In this document: positions 48,519 to 60,879 of the stretch, in pieces
How the letters are laid out: each line of letters starts with the position of its first letter
Numbering within the stretch: position 1 is the stretch's first letter
Assembly: GCA_007570785.1 (NCBI GenBank)
Contig: ML661885.1
Location: 36,212,086-36,276,085 of the forward strand
Reading direction: 5' to 3'
From: Antilocapra americana
Taxonomy: Eukaryota; Chordata; Mammalia; Artiodactyla; Antilocapridae
DNA length: 64,000 nt
Notes under the pieces: generated by a model
Seen by the model: only the letters and a program-made list of their open reading frames with translations
What the model was told of the DNA's origin: nothing
Database searches by the model: none
Program-made: the position numbers and the translations under genes

Positions 48519-48963
48519 AGTATAAAAATGATTGGAAAAAATTGCAAGAAAATATACTACACAAATATTGAAAATTTCAGAGGATCAATTGATTTTAAAA
48601 ACACTGTGAAATGTGTTGACATTAGTATAACCTTTATCTCTAGATCTCTAGATATTCAGAAAGTTATCACACATAAGATAAGCTTAGTATTATTAATAAA
48701 TAATTGAATTCACAGATTTAAATGTCTTGCAGTTTAAGAAAACAATCAAACATTAGGAAACCTACCATGCAATTTAAAAACAATTCTATTTCCCTGCTCT
48801 TTTGTGGAAAGCCCTTCTCAGTTCACAGATAATAAAATTAGGTCTTAGGGTTTCCTATTTCCATACAGTGGTACTACTGTCTACATAGATTCTTTCTAAT
48901 CTAGGCCAGTGGTTTTAATCCAGTGCTCTTTGTAGTAAGACCTTTGTTCAGCAGGGCACACAA
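48519..48963. other. Unassigned sequence right of the provirus
   Basis: AT-rich; no gene or repeat recognised. Confidence 0.45.
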
Positions 48964-48972
48964 TTATCTGCC

Positions 48973-49198
48973 TACATGTGTGCTAAGTCACTTTAGCTGT
49001 GTATGACTTTTTGTAACTCCATGGACTGTAGCCCACCAGGTTCCTCTGTCCATGGGATTCTCCAGGCAAGTGTATTAGAATGGGTCGCCATGTCCTTTTC
49101 CAGGGGATCTTCCAGACCTAGAAATCAAAAGTAGGTCTCTCCTGTCTCCTGCACTGGCAAGTGGATTCTTTAGGACTAGTGTGACCTGGGAAGCCCAG
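48973..49198 (-). mobile_element. Bov-A2/Bov-tA-type SINE, minus strand
   Basis: Complete unit from 'gtgctaagtcactttagctg' to 'gtgacctgggaagccca'. The nonamer TTATCTGCC flanks it at 48964-48972 and 49199-49207. Confidence 0.9.
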
Positions 49199-49207
49199 TT
49201 ATCTGCC

Positions 49208-50835
49208 CAGTACTCTCAAATGCTAACAGGGTAAGGGTGGGGAGGGGCCACGAGACTTGAGCAAAGGGGAACCCGAGGACCAAAGGCCCTTGGTTTTTGC
49301 AGTCCAGCTTCAATCAGAGTCTCATATTCCATTTTTTTTCTATGAAATATATAGGGGTATCAAGTCAGATTCTGTCTGACAGTGTTCTGTTGCAAATGCA
49401 AGAAAAGTTTGAGAAGTGTGCAAACATTTGTAAAACAGTTATGACCCTTATCTTATAAAATCATGTCTAATGCACAGAAGATATATTTCTGTTCTTGATG
49501 GTGGTGGTGGTTTCACAGGTATATACTTATTCAAAACTCCTAGAGTTGTATACACTAAATATGTACTACTTTTTATATTTCAGTCATACTTCAGTAATGT
49601 GGCTTGAATAATTCCAAATATTCTATTATGATTTTTATAGTGGTAAATGTCACTAAGTTTAGTCTACTTCAGATGTCCATTCATTCTACAAATATTTATA
49701 GCTGTGAGTGAATACTTTTATAGCAGACCTCTGTTGTTTTTGCTTATTCTGCATCCATTCCTTTCATTGATGGCAACATTCTTATTTTGTCTGGGAAACC
49801 ACATATTTCCCACCATAAACCTTAGATGTGCCCAAATTAGTTTAATAGGATTCTCCCATGAGAATCTGAATCATGAGCAGAGTGATACAAGGATAGAAAA
49901 TAGCACTAATTTTTCTTTGTGGTATGGTCTTACTTGGTTGTTCATCCTGCTTTCTAGCTCACAGTAATTATTATCTTACTTTTTAAAAAATGATTCCTCA
50001 GTTTTTCTTTTGATAATGTGGGCTAATCCATGACCTTTTAACAAATGTTTTGGGAGTTAAATTAGCCTGAGTGTGTTTGTTGCTTGCATATAAGCTAATA
50101 GTTGAAAGAGAAACAAAACTGAATCCTTCTCTCTCAGAATTTACTGTCTAGTAGAGAGGCTACTCCATCAATAAAAATATTAATAAAAATGTTAATTCAT
50201 TGTAGAAAATATTCCCATCACATGCAGAGTTAAGTATATGACAAGGCAAATATGCAAGGTTAAAGACATACAAAGGATAAATCTACATTAGACATACAAA
50301 AGATAAATCTACATTGGACATACTGGGCCAGCAAGATTTCCTCAAAGCCATAGTACTTAACATGCCATGAGACATCAGTGAAAGTTTTAAGGCAAAAGGA
50401 AAGCATCTAAGGCAGAAAAAGTAGCATATACAATGGTCTGAAGGTAATGATGTGATATATTGATAAAGTCAGGGAAATGAAGGAAGGACACTTACTGTGA
50501 CTGGACCACATAGATTGGGAGATAGAGAAAGACTAACTTGAAAAGATTAAATCATGTATAAATTTGTGAGCTGTGTTACAGAGTTTGGATATTGGTTTTT
50601 TTTCCCCACTGTTTAATATTTATTTATTTATTTATTTTTGGATATTGTTTTTAAAGTACTGAGAAGCCACCTAAAGAATCTGAGTGAGAAAGAGACAAAA
50701 TCAATGTTTAAAATGTAAATATTTAACAAAAATTGCTCCAGCAATGTTGAGAATTTAAACCCGGAGGCAGAAGAGTCTGTATTTTTTTAAGTTAATTCTA
50801 ATTTCCCACTATAAATTAGGTAAATTTTAAAAAAA
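49208..50835. other. Mostly unique sequence
   Basis: No gene supported. An old L1 3' end on the plus strand is likely at about 49490-49605, and a (TTTA)n run lies at about 50612-50637. Confidence 0.5.
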
Positions 50836-51042
50836 GGCTCATTGGAAAAGACCGTGATCCTGGGAAGGATTGAGGGTAGGAGGAGGAGGCAGTGACAGAG
50901 GTGAGATTATTTGATGGCATCATTGACTCAATGAACCTGAGGTTGAGCAAACTCCAGGAGATAGTAAAGGACAGGGAAGCCTGGCATGCTGCAGTCAATG
51001 GGGTCACAAAGAGTTGGGCACAACTTAGCGACTCAACAACAA
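50836..51042 (+). mobile_element. BovB LINE 3' end fragment
   Basis: Only the last 200 bases: 'ggctcattggaaaagaccg' through 'acttagcgactcaacaac'. Confidence 0.87.
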
Positions 51043-51292
51043 AGGAAAGAATGATCACTGTTGATTGCCAAATTAATGATCTAAAAGGACAAGAGATAAA
51101 GGTATTACTTACAGTGTTTTAGGCATATTTATGAAAGAGAAAACACATATATATCCTGGAAATAATTTTGAAATCCAAGAAATGGAGAGAATCCTGCAAA
51201 TAGCAAGTAATCTATAAATGAAAAGCATCAGGCTTCTCTTCTGCAACATTTGAAGTTAGAAGACAGTAGAATAGCCTCTTCTGCTACTAAGA

Positions 51293-52717
51293 TGATGGCT
51301 GTGAAAGTGCTGTACTCCATATGCAGCAATTTGGAAAACGCAGCCGTGGCCACAGGACTGGAAAAGGTCAGTTTTCATTCCAATCCCAAAGAAAGGCAAT
51401 GCCAAGAATGCTCAAACTACCACACAATTGCACTCATCTCACACACTAGTATATTAATGCTCAAAATTCTCCAAGCCAGGCTTCAACAGTATGTGAACTG
51501 TGAACTTCCAGATGTTCAAGCTGGATTTAAAAAAGGCAGAGGAACCAAAGATCAAATTGCCAACGTCTGTTGGATCATCGAAAAAGTGAGAGAGTTCCAG
51601 AAAACATCTACTTCTGCTTTATTGACTATGCCAAGTCTTTGACTGTGTGGATCATAGCAAACTGTGGAAAATTTTGAAAGAGATGGGAATATCAGACCAC
51701 CTGAGAAATCACTGGCCTTCTGAGAAATCTGTATGCAGTCAAGAGGCAACAGTTAGAACTGGACATAGAACAGCAGACTGGTTCCAAATCTGCAAATAGG
51801 AATGTCAAGGCTGTATATTGTCACCCTACTTATTAACTTACATGCAGAGTACATTATGAGAAATGCTGGACTGGATGAAGCACAAGCTGAAATCAAGATT
51901 GTGGAGAGAAATATCAATAACCTCCGATATGCAGATGACACCACACTTATGGTAAAAAGTGAATAAGAACTAAAGAGCCCCTTGATGATAGTGAAAGAGA
52001 AGAGTGAAAAAGTTGGCTTAAAACTCAACATTCAGAAAGCTAAGATCATGGCATCTGGTCCCATCACTTCATGGCAAATAAATGGGGAAACTGTGGAAAC
52101 AGTGACAGACTTTATTTGGGGGAGGGGCTCCAAAATCACTGCAGGTGGTGACTGCAGTCATGAAATTAAAAAATGCTTGCTCCTTGGAAGAAAGTTTATG
52201 ACCAAACTAGACAGCATATTAAAAAGCAGAGATATTACTTTGCCAACAAATGTCTGACTAGTCAAAGCTATGGTCTTTCCTGTAGTCATGTATGGATGTG
52301 AGAGCTGAATTATAAAGAAAGCTGAGCACCGAAGAATTGATGCCTTTGAATTGTGCTGTTGGAGAAGACTCTTGAGAGTCCCTTGGACTGCAAGGAGATC
52401 CAACCAGTCCATCCTAAAGGAAATCAGTCCTGAATATTCATTGGAAGGACTGATGCTGAAGCTGAAATTCCAATCCTTTGGCCACCTGATTCAAAGAACC
52501 GACTTATTTGAAAAGACCCTGATGCTGGGAAAGATTGAAGGCAGGAGGAGAAGGGGACAACAGAGGATGAGATGGTTGGATGGCATCACCACGTCAATGG
52601 ACATGAGTTTGAGTAAACTCCGGGAATCGGTGATGGACAGGGAGGCCTGGCATGCTGCAGTCCATGGGGTTGCAAAGAGTTGGACACAACGGAGTGACTG
52701 AACTGAACTGAACTCAA
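51293..52717 (+). mobile_element. BovB LINE, 5'-truncated, with target-site duplication
   Basis: Begins within the RT-coding region and ends with the BovB tail (GACTGAACTGAACTGAAC). CTACTAAGA at 51284-51292 and 52718-52726 is the target-site duplication. Confidence 0.9.
51300..52690 (+). pseudogene. BovB RT-to-C-terminal ORF remnant
   Basis: Frames 51250-51642, 51982-52257 and 52351-52701 cover successive parts of BovB ORF2-like protein. The Y-A-D-D box is at 51928-51939, between them in another frame. Several frameshifts; no intact protein. Confidence 0.85.
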
Positions 52718-52726
52718 CTACTAAGA

Positions 52727-53872
52727 GAAATGACTGAAATCAATCAAACTGTTAACTGTGATAGTAAAAGATATGTGTAAAAATGCAGAGATCTAAGTAT
52801 ATTGTTATGTATGCCTTCTGGAAAAAATAAAGATTAAAGCATCTGAACAAGACAAACAATAAAAGACCAAAACCAAAACTTCATAATAAGAAAAGATAAG
52901 AAGAAAGATGGTGGTCAGTAAATTTAGTTATAAATATATAATTACTTTAAATGTATAATTACTAATGTGGGTTGATAACTCCATACTCGAAAGGAATATT
53001 TGATAATAACCTCTAGATTGAAAGCATTAAATTCTCTAAAATAAAATCTTGATGCATGGATAACCATAGAGAGAAGGAAGAAGTTAAATATTCCAGACTA
53101 ATCAATTTGGGTGAGGATAGGAGTAGAAGAGAAAAAGGAAGAAGGAAGTGAAATCTTACAAGAGCTCTGTTGACAGCTTTTGAATTCCATGGCAGTTCCA
53201 TTGTAATACTATTGAACAACTGAGCGTTTCAGTTATTTTTCAGGAAGTCACTGAAGAATTACTTTATGCCCAATGTTCCATGAATTCACAATACCATAAG
53301 CTACTATTATATCATTTACCTCACCATTTTTCTCCACTTCTGCTAAGCACCCTCGAACTTTAATGCAATAAAAAGCTGTTTCACTCAGTAAATAATTCAT
53401 AAGTAACAAGGGCTACATATATTCAGTGTGGTTTTCCTAAATTCTTTGTCCTTCTGGCAGTTAGTATTGTTGCAATTTGGTTAATTTCTATTGTTGGTAC
53501 CTAGAGAAGTAACCTGAGGCTGGCTGTCCAGGTTCCAGGACTGAACTCAAGAAAAGAGGAAGATGATAAGAGCAAGGAGAAAGAAAGAAACAACTGGACC
53601 TAGGCTACAAACTAAAAATCTGGAGATGATGGGAAGGAAAACTGAATAAAGAAAAAGAGGAGGGGAAATTGGAGGACAGTGAATCTGAAATCAATAGACA
53701 GATACTGAAATCACAGTACCAATAGTCTCACACACAGATAGTGAAGAAGGAACTCTAAACTGAGAGGAATTTGAAGCTGTACGGATTGACATGGAAATAG
53801 TGGGTGGGCTGCAGAAATGGGACCCTAGGAACTAAAATTTAGGCAGGGTAGTTATTTGAAAAAATAGGGGCT
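52727..53872. other. Unique intergenic sequence
   Basis: No recognised gene or repeat. Purine-rich stretch at about 53530-53680. Confidence 0.5.
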
Positions 53873-54561
53873 TCAGTTCAATTTAGTCACTCAGTGGTGT
53901 CTGACTCTGAAACCCCATGGACTGCAGCATGCCTGGCTTCCCAGTCCGTCACCAACTCCCAGAGCTTACTCAAACTCAAGTCCATTGCATTGGTGATGCC
54001 ATCAAACCATCTCATCCTCTGTCATCCCCTTCTCCTCCTGCCTTCAAACTTTCCCAGCATCAGCGTCTTTTCCAGTGAGTCTGTTCTTCACATCAGGGGG
54101 CCAAAGTATTGGAGTTTCAGCTTCAGCATCAGTCTTTCCAATGAATATTCAGGACTGAACTCCTTTAGGATGGACTTGTTGGATCTCCTTGCAGTCCAAG
54201 GGACTCTCAAGAGTCTTCTCCAACACCACAGTTCAAAAGCATCAATTCTTCGGTGCTCAGCTTTCTTTATAGTCCAACTCTCACATCCATACATAACTAC
54301 TAGAAAAACCATAGCTTTGACTAGATGGACCTTTGTCAGCAAAATAATGTCTCTGCTTTTTAATATGCTGTCTAGGTTGGTCCTAGCTTTTCTTCTATGG
54401 ATCAAGCGTCTTTTAATTTCATGACTGCAGTCACCATCTGCAGTGATTTTGGAGCCAAGTGAAATAAAGTATGATCAATATGAAAAGGAAAAATGATATC
54501 ACATTGAAAGATGAACTCCCCAGGTTGGCAGGTGCCAAATATGCTATTGGAGAAGAGTGGA
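53873..54561 (-). mobile_element. Chimeric BovB-derived element, copy 1
   Basis: From 53873 to about 54470 the minus strand is BovB 3' sequence. At 54470/54471 it switches to BovB 5' UTR on the plus strand ('tatgaaaagg' through 'ggagaagagtgga'), ending at about 54561. About 2 kb of BovB between the two parts is absent. The same join and several of the same substitutions occur at 58111-59389. No clear target-site duplication was seen. Confidence 0.8.
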
Positions 54562-55676
54562 CTGAGACTGGATTGTGAATGCTGAGGCTCCAGTTAGCAT
54601 CTGATGAGTGAAGCTGAAGTACCATCTAGGTATTAAGTAAAATATTCTTATCAACCACCAGTGGTATGTCTTATATTGAACTCTGGCAAATCCTGACATA
54701 GAACAAAATTCTCTGAGTGAATGTGTAGCTTCCTTAAGCATTTGGATATAAAATCTGGGAGGTTATATAGGATAGAGGACCAACTATAAATCCACATATC
54801 TGTGTCCTCTTGAATTTTATTGAGTTGGTTTACAGGGAAGCACAAACATCGTAAGAAGGAAAAAGTCTACTATTAGGAGGAGAACCCACATTGCTTTTTA
54901 TTTTGTGGTTTTCTAGGTAAGTAATTATATAACACCATTGAGAGGGAATAATTGCACTTAATCATGCAGTATTAAATATACTGTATTCAGGGATTTTTTT
55001 AATCCCTTGGCCAGGTAAAGGCTACAGGGTTTAGAGATGTTAACCTATGCTTGAAGCTTTAATAGCTAGGCCAACTTGAGAGCAATCTTATCATTGACAC
55101 AACTTGGAACTACAAGTCTGAAAAATAATATTTATCATTACCACAGGTCTTTTAATGAGAGAGGGTTAGTGATTAAGCAATTTTCTCTCTGCTTCAACCC
55201 ATCTTCTCTAGTTGGCTTTGTGATGCTGGAGCTGATACTCTGTAAATTACATTTCTCCTTTGCCATCTGGCTCTCTGTTAAGTTTGGCCAAAAGTTGGGC
55301 TCTGGGGGGAGGCTAAAATATAGGAAAGGGAAGAAAGAATTTGTGTCTTATTATTTGCTTGCTATTCCTGTCAGTGTCACCCCACCAATGTCTCTTCTCC
55401 CTATTTTAGATACAGTTTATTCCAGCTTTCAGATTATTCTACCATTCTCAGAATCAACCTCATTGATTCTAAGATGTGAGCACAAGCTAAGTAACACCCA
55501 CCCCTCAGAGGTCTTGGCTATGGTTTGATTTCTGGGGCCCCTCCTTAGATTTACAGGTTCTGATGATCGAAACCACCTCTCTTTGTAGAATGGGCAAAGT
55601 AGGGGTTAGTAGCTGCTTCCTGTAGTTACTATATCTGTGTTGTTTTGTGTTTCAATTTTGTACTGCCAGTCTTCCA
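54562..55676. other. Unique intergenic sequence
   Basis: No gene supported. The 150-codon open frame at 55076-55528 has no recognisable domain, and its codon composition is not protein-like to my eye. Confidence 0.45.
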
Positions 55677-55687
55677 ATACTAACCAA

Positions 55688-55781
55688 TGTTCATGCATGC
55701 ATGCATGCTAAGTCACTTCAGTCATGTCCGATTCTTTGCGACCACATGGACTGTAGCCCACCAGGCTCCTTTGTCCATGGG
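55688..55781 (-). mobile_element. Bov SINE 3' fragment with CATG-type tail
   Basis: (CATG)n, then antisense SINE tail to 'gtccatggg'. The 11-base duplication ATACTAACCAA at 55677-55687 and 55782-55792 shows an insertion already 5'-truncated. Confidence 0.9.
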
Positions 55782-55792
55782 ATACTAACCAA

Positions 55793-56509
55793 CCCTTAAC
55801 CTCTAATAAGTTAACCTCTACTTGACTAACCAATTTCTTATATTGAATTATCTTTGACAAAAAAACTTGTGGTTTCCATTTTAGTAACTGAATTCCGACT
55901 AATTTAGAGAGGTAAAGGTCTTCTGCAGTGAATTATATAAAAATCTTTTAAAAATTCTCTTCAAGTCTACCTCTTTCTAAATAATTCTTCTTTTTCCAGT
56001 TGCTAAGTATCAGCCCACTCACGGCCAGCCAGCTGTCCCAGCTCATGTTACACATCTGAAAACTGTCATCCTGTTACCAATTCCCCATACTCACATATGC
56101 ATTTCAAAAACATGACTATATGACTCCCTCCCTCATGAAAACCACACACAAGGTGTTGTGTATCTGTCCTTCTGAATGTTTATCCGTCCCTTTCTTAAAA
56201 ATCAGCCCCTAAGGAATTCTGATGGAAAAGGAAAATTGTCACCTTATTAAATCTTCTGCCTCATTAAATCTTTGTGGTTTTCCGTAGAGAAAAGCATAAT
56301 GTATACCTGGGTGAACAGAGGTATTTTTTTCCTATCTGTGCTCTTATTTTTCCTTCTCATTGGACAAACAGGATCCTCTTCAAGTGCTATTGTATTCAAT
56401 CTGATCCATTAGCAGCCCTCTTAGTAAACGTATGAGAAAATACATAAACATTAGGATTTAGTCTTTGTCTCCATAATTCTGTGCTTGCTTGTTACTAAAT
56501 AAGCCTCTA
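55793..56509. other. Unique intergenic sequence
   Basis: No gene or repeat recognised. Confidence 0.5.
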
Positions 56510-57777
56510 TGTTTCCCCTGCCTTATTGAGATATTAATATTACTACATATGTTAATTATAATCACCATGCTGTACCTGAGATATCAAGGACTTAATCAGA
56601 GCTAGAAGTTCTTACCATTTGATCAACATCTCCCCATTTCCCCCATCCTCAGCCCCTGGCAACCAACATTATCCTCTTGGTTCCTATGAGTTTAGTGCTT
56701 TTTAGGTTCGATACATAAATGAGAACATACAGTATTTCTTTGTGTCTGACATTTCATTTAGCATAATGCCTTCTTGGTCCATGTCATAAAAGGCAGGATT
56801 TCCTTCTATTTATGGTTGAATTATTATATGAATATTCTGCACTTTCTTTATCCATTCATCTGTTAATGTATACTTAGGTTGTTTGCATATCTAGGTTATT
56901 ATGAATAAAGCTACAGTAAACATGAGTTGCACCTATGTCTTCAAGATAGTGCTTTCATTTCCTTTGGAGTTATACCCAGAAGTGGAATTGTTGGATAATA
57001 TATTAGTGTTATTTTTAATTTTTTGTGGAAACTCCATACTATTTTCCATGATGATTGACCAATTTACATTCCCATCAACAGTGCATAAGAATTTCCTTTT
57101 CTCCACATCTTTACCAACTCTTGTTATCACTTGTCTTTTTGATAATAGCCATTATAACAGATGATAACTCATTATGGTTTGGATTTACAGTTTCATGATG
57201 ATTAGTAATGTTGAGAATCTTTTCATATACCTGTTGGTCATTTGTATATCCTCTTTGGAAGAATGTTTATCCAGATATTCTGCCCATTTTTTAGTTGGAT
57301 TTTCTTCTTGCTGTTGAATTAAATTTGTTATTTATTTTTAATATAACCCCTTATCAGACAGCTGGTATGCAAATATTTTCTGTAGGTTGCCATTCTATAG
57401 GTTGCCTTCTCATTTTGTTTATTGTTTCTTTTGCTGGTCAGAAGCTTTTTAGTTTTATGAAGTTCCATTTGTTTACTTTGCTTTTGCTCTTTGTACTTTT
57501 GTAGTCATATTAAAAAAAAATGGTTTCCAACAGGTGCCAAAGAGTATTGCTGTAAGTTTTCTTCTAGTAGTTTTACAGCTTTGTATTGTATATTTAAGCC
57601 TTTAATCCATTTTCAGTTGAATTTTGTGTATGGTGTGATATAGGGGGGTCCAATTTTATTCTTTCACATGTGATTTTCCAGTTTCCTGAACACTGTTTAT
57701 TGAATAGACTACCTTCTCCTCATGGAGTATTCTTGGCTTCCTTGTGGAATATCAGATGACCCTTTTCGTTATTGTAC

Positions 57778-57988
57778 TTAGTTGCTCAGTCGTGTCTGAT
57801 TCTTTGTGACCCCATGGATTGTAGCCTGCCAGGCTTCTCTGTCCATGGGATTTTTCAGGCAAGAATACTGGAGTGGGTTGCCATTTCCTTTTCTGGGGGA
57901 TCTTCCTGACCCAGGGATTAAACCCATGGCTCCTATGTCTCTTGCATTGCAGGAGAATTCTTTACCTGCCGAGCCACTGGAGAAGCCA
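57778..57988 (-). mobile_element. Bov-tA SINE, minus strand
   Basis: Complete: 'cttagttgctcagtcgtg' through antisense head 'cgagccactggagaagcc'. Confidence 0.88.
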
Positions 57989-58088
57989 TTAGTTGACCTA
58001 TGTGAGGGTTTATTTCTGGACTTGTGATTCTGTTCCATTGAGCTATGTACCTATTTTTATACCTGTATCACACTGTTTTGATCACTCT

Positions 58089-58110
58089 GTTGTTGTTGTT
58101 GTTGTTGTTT
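58089..58110. repeat. (GTT)n microsatellite, SINE tail
   Basis: Seven GTT units; together with 59390-59400 it is the split tail of the SINE fragment at 59391-59478. Confidence 0.8.
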
Positions 58111-59389
58111 CATTTCAGTTCAGTTGCTCAGTTGTATCCAAGTCTGTGACCCCACGGACTCCAGCACGCCAGGCCTCCCTGCCCATCACCAACTCCCGGA
58201 GTTTACTCAAACTCATGTCCATTGACTTGGTGATGCCATCCAACCATCTCATCCTCTGTTGTCCCCTTCTCCTCCCACCTTCAATCTTTCCCAGCATCAA
58301 GATCTTTTCAAATGAGTCAGTTTTTCACATCAGGTGGCCAAAGGATTAGAGTTTCAGCTTCATTATCAGTCCTTCCAATGAACACCCAGGACTGATTTCC
58401 TTTAGGATGGACTGGTTGGATCTCCTTGCAGTCCAAGGGACTCTCAAGAGTCTTCTCCAACACCATAGTTCAAAAGCTTCAATTCTTTGGCACTCAGGTT
58501 TCTTTATAGTTCAACTCTAACCTCCATACATGACTACTGGAAAAACCATAGCTTTGACTAGATGGACCTTTGTTGGCAAAATAATGTCTCTGCTTTTTAA
58601 CATGTTGTCTAGGTTGTCCATAGCTTTTCTTCTATGGAGTAAGCATCTTTTAATTTCATGGCTGCAGTCACCATCAGCAGTGATTTTAGAGTCCAGAAAA
58701 ATGAAGTATTATCAGTATGAAAAGGCAAAATAATATGACATTGAAAGATGAACTCCCCAGGTCAGTAGGTGCTGAATATGCTATTGGAGAAGAGTGGAGA
58801 AATAATATCAGAAAGAATCAAGAGACAGAGCCAAAGCAAAAACAACACCCAGTTGTGGATGTGACTTGTGATGGAAGTAAAGTCTGATGCTTTAAAGAAC
58901 AATATTGCATTGGAATCTGGAATGTTAGGTCCACGAATCAGAGTAAATTGAAAGTGGTCAAACAGGAGATGGCAAGAGTGAACATCGACATTTTAGGAAT
59001 CAGTGAATTAAAATGGACTGGAAGGAGTGAATTTAAGTCAAATGACCATTATATCTACTACTGTGGGCAAGAATACCTGGAAGAAATGGAGTAGCCATCG
59101 TAGTCAACACAAGAGTCTGAAATGAAGTACTTGGGTGCAATCTCAAAAATGACAGAATGATCTCTGTTCGTTTTCAAGGCAAACCATTCAGTATTGCAGT
59201 AATCCAAGTCTATGCCTCAATCAGCAGTGCTGAAGAAGCTGAAGCTGAATGGTTCTATGAAGACCTACAAGACCTTCTAGAACTAACACCCAAAAGAGAT
59301 GTCCTTTTCATCATAGAGGACTGGAATGCAAAAGTAGGAAGTCTAGAGATACCTGGCATAACAGGCAAATTTGGCCTTAGAGGACAAAA
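58111..59389 (-). mobile_element. Chimeric BovB-derived element, copy 2
   Basis: BovB 3' sequence on the minus strand (58111-58707) joined to BovB 5' UTR and the first part of the ORF on the plus strand (58708-59389). TGTTGTTGTTT at 58100-58110 and 59390-59400 is the target-site duplication, inside the GTT tail of an older SINE. The plus part shows broken endonuclease N-terminal frames, including 59157-59420. It shares its internal junction with copy 1. Confidence 0.85.
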
Positions 59390-59390
59390 T

Positions 59391-59478
59391 GTTGTTGTTT
59401 ATTCGCTAAGTTGTGTCTGACTCTTTTGCAACCCCATGGACTGTAGCCCACCAGGCTTCTCTGTCCATGGGATTTTCT
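59391..59478 (-). mobile_element. Bov SINE 3' fragment, minus strand
   Basis: 'gttgttgtttattcgctaag' through 'ctgtccatgggattttcta'. Only the tail half is present. It was the insertion target of the chimeric BovB element. Confidence 0.85.
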
Positions 59479-59604
59479 AGCTTTGTAAAATGGTTAAAAA
59501 TCAGGACCTGTGATGTTTCCAGCTTTGTTCTTTCCTGACAGGATTGCCTTGTGTATTTAGAACCTTTCGAGGTTGCATATGAATTTTAGAATGACTTTTT
59601 TAAA

Positions 59605-59962
59605 AATTTGTTTACTTTTTTATTTACATTATTCTGTTGGTTTTGCCATACATTGACATGAATCCGACTTGGGTATACATGTGTTCCCTTTCCAGAACCC
59701 CCCCTCCCACCTCCCTCCTGATTCCATCCCTCTGGGTCATCCCAGTTCACCAGCCCTGAGCACCCTGTGTCATGCATGAAACCTGGGCTGGCAATTCATT
59801 TCACATATGATAATTTACATGTTTCAATGCCGTTCTCCCATATCATCCCACCCTTGCCCTCTTCCAGAGACCAAAAGACTATTCTATACATCTGCGTCTC
59901 TTTTGCTGTCTTGCATACAGGGTTATCATTACCATCTTTCTAAATTCCATATATATGGGGCA
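59605..59962 (-). mobile_element. Ruminant L1 3' end, 5'-truncated
   Basis: Antisense 3' UTR and ORF2 end closely resembling 7690-7990 ('gttttgccatacattg', 'ccatatcatcccaccctt', 'ttctaaattccatatatatg'). Confidence 0.85.
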
Positions 59963-60382
59963 CAAAATAATATCCATTCTGTTACCATGGTTCTTTTTCC
60001 TGGGCCTCGGTATGTTATCACTGCAGTAACTGGTGAGAAAGACTGACTGATATATGTAGAGTTCTCCACAATGAGCTTTCACATGACATGTAATCTCCTC
60101 ATTCTGTGTCTATTTCAGGAAGTCTAATCACAAAATTTCCTCCTACAGAGGGGCCTCTACTTAAAAAGTTTCTACTTAAATGTTTTTTGGCTTTATAAAA
60201 GTCAGCCGCACAATCACAATGGTAAACAACTTATACACTTACAACCATTCTGTACCCATACAATCATTCTGTTTTTTCACTTTCAGTACAGTATTCAGTG
60301 AATTACCTGAAGTATTCAACATTTTATTATAAAATTGGCTTTATCTCATCTGTAGGTTAATGTGAGTTTTCTGAGCACATTT
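59963..60382. other. Unassigned sequence
   Basis: No gene or repeat recognised. Confidence 0.45.
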
Positions 60383-60753
60383 GATGCTTTCAAATTGTGG
60401 TGCTGGAGAAGACTCTTGAGAGTCCCTTGGACTGCAAGAAGATAAAACCAGTAAATCCTAAAGGAGATCAACCCTGAATATTCATTCGAAGGACTGATGC
60501 TGAATTAAAGTTCCAATATTTTTGCCACGTGATGTGAAGACCTGACTCACTGGAAAAGGCCCCGATGCTGGGAAAGCCTGGAGGCAAAAGGAGAAGAGGG
60601 TGGTAGAGGAGGAGATGGTTAGATAGCATCACCAACTCTAACGACATGAATTTGAGCAAACTCAGGGAGATAGTAAAGGACAGGGAAGTCAGGTGTGCTG
60701 CAGTCCATGATGTCACAAAGAGTCAGATACAACTCAGCAACTGAACAACAAGA
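60383..60753 (+). mobile_element. BovB LINE 3' fragment
   Basis: 'tttcaaattgtggtgctgg' through 'cagcaactgaacaacaag', about the last 370 bases of BovB. No open frame. Confidence 0.88.
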
Positions 60754-60775
60754 GGATAAATTACAATATTCAGTT

Positions 60776-60800
60776 GGGGCTTCCTTGGTGACTCAGATTC
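60776..60800 (+). mobile_element. Bov-tA SINE head remnant
   Basis: Only 'ggggcttccttggtgactcag' remains before the sequence turns unique. Confidence 0.6.
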
Positions 60801-60879
60801 AAACTCAAGTATTGTTTTATGCAAAGGTTAAATTGGCAACTGATAAAATATACCATCGTCTAAATTCAAGAGTCTTATG

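Larger units (their letters stand above)
56510..59600 (-). mobile_element. Old L1, minus strand, interrupted
   Basis: Starts with antisense 3' UTR ('caccatgctgtacctgag') and runs through the ORF2 C-terminus (56700-57760) to about 58088, then resumes at about 59479 ('gctttgtaaaatggttaaaa') to about 59600. A SINE at 57778 and a SINE/BovB pair at 58089-59478 interrupt it. Confidence 0.7.

Noticed and set aside
55076..55528. A 150-codon open frame as a gene
   Set aside because: No domain, no splice context and no promoter; it is compatible with chance in a 64-kb window.
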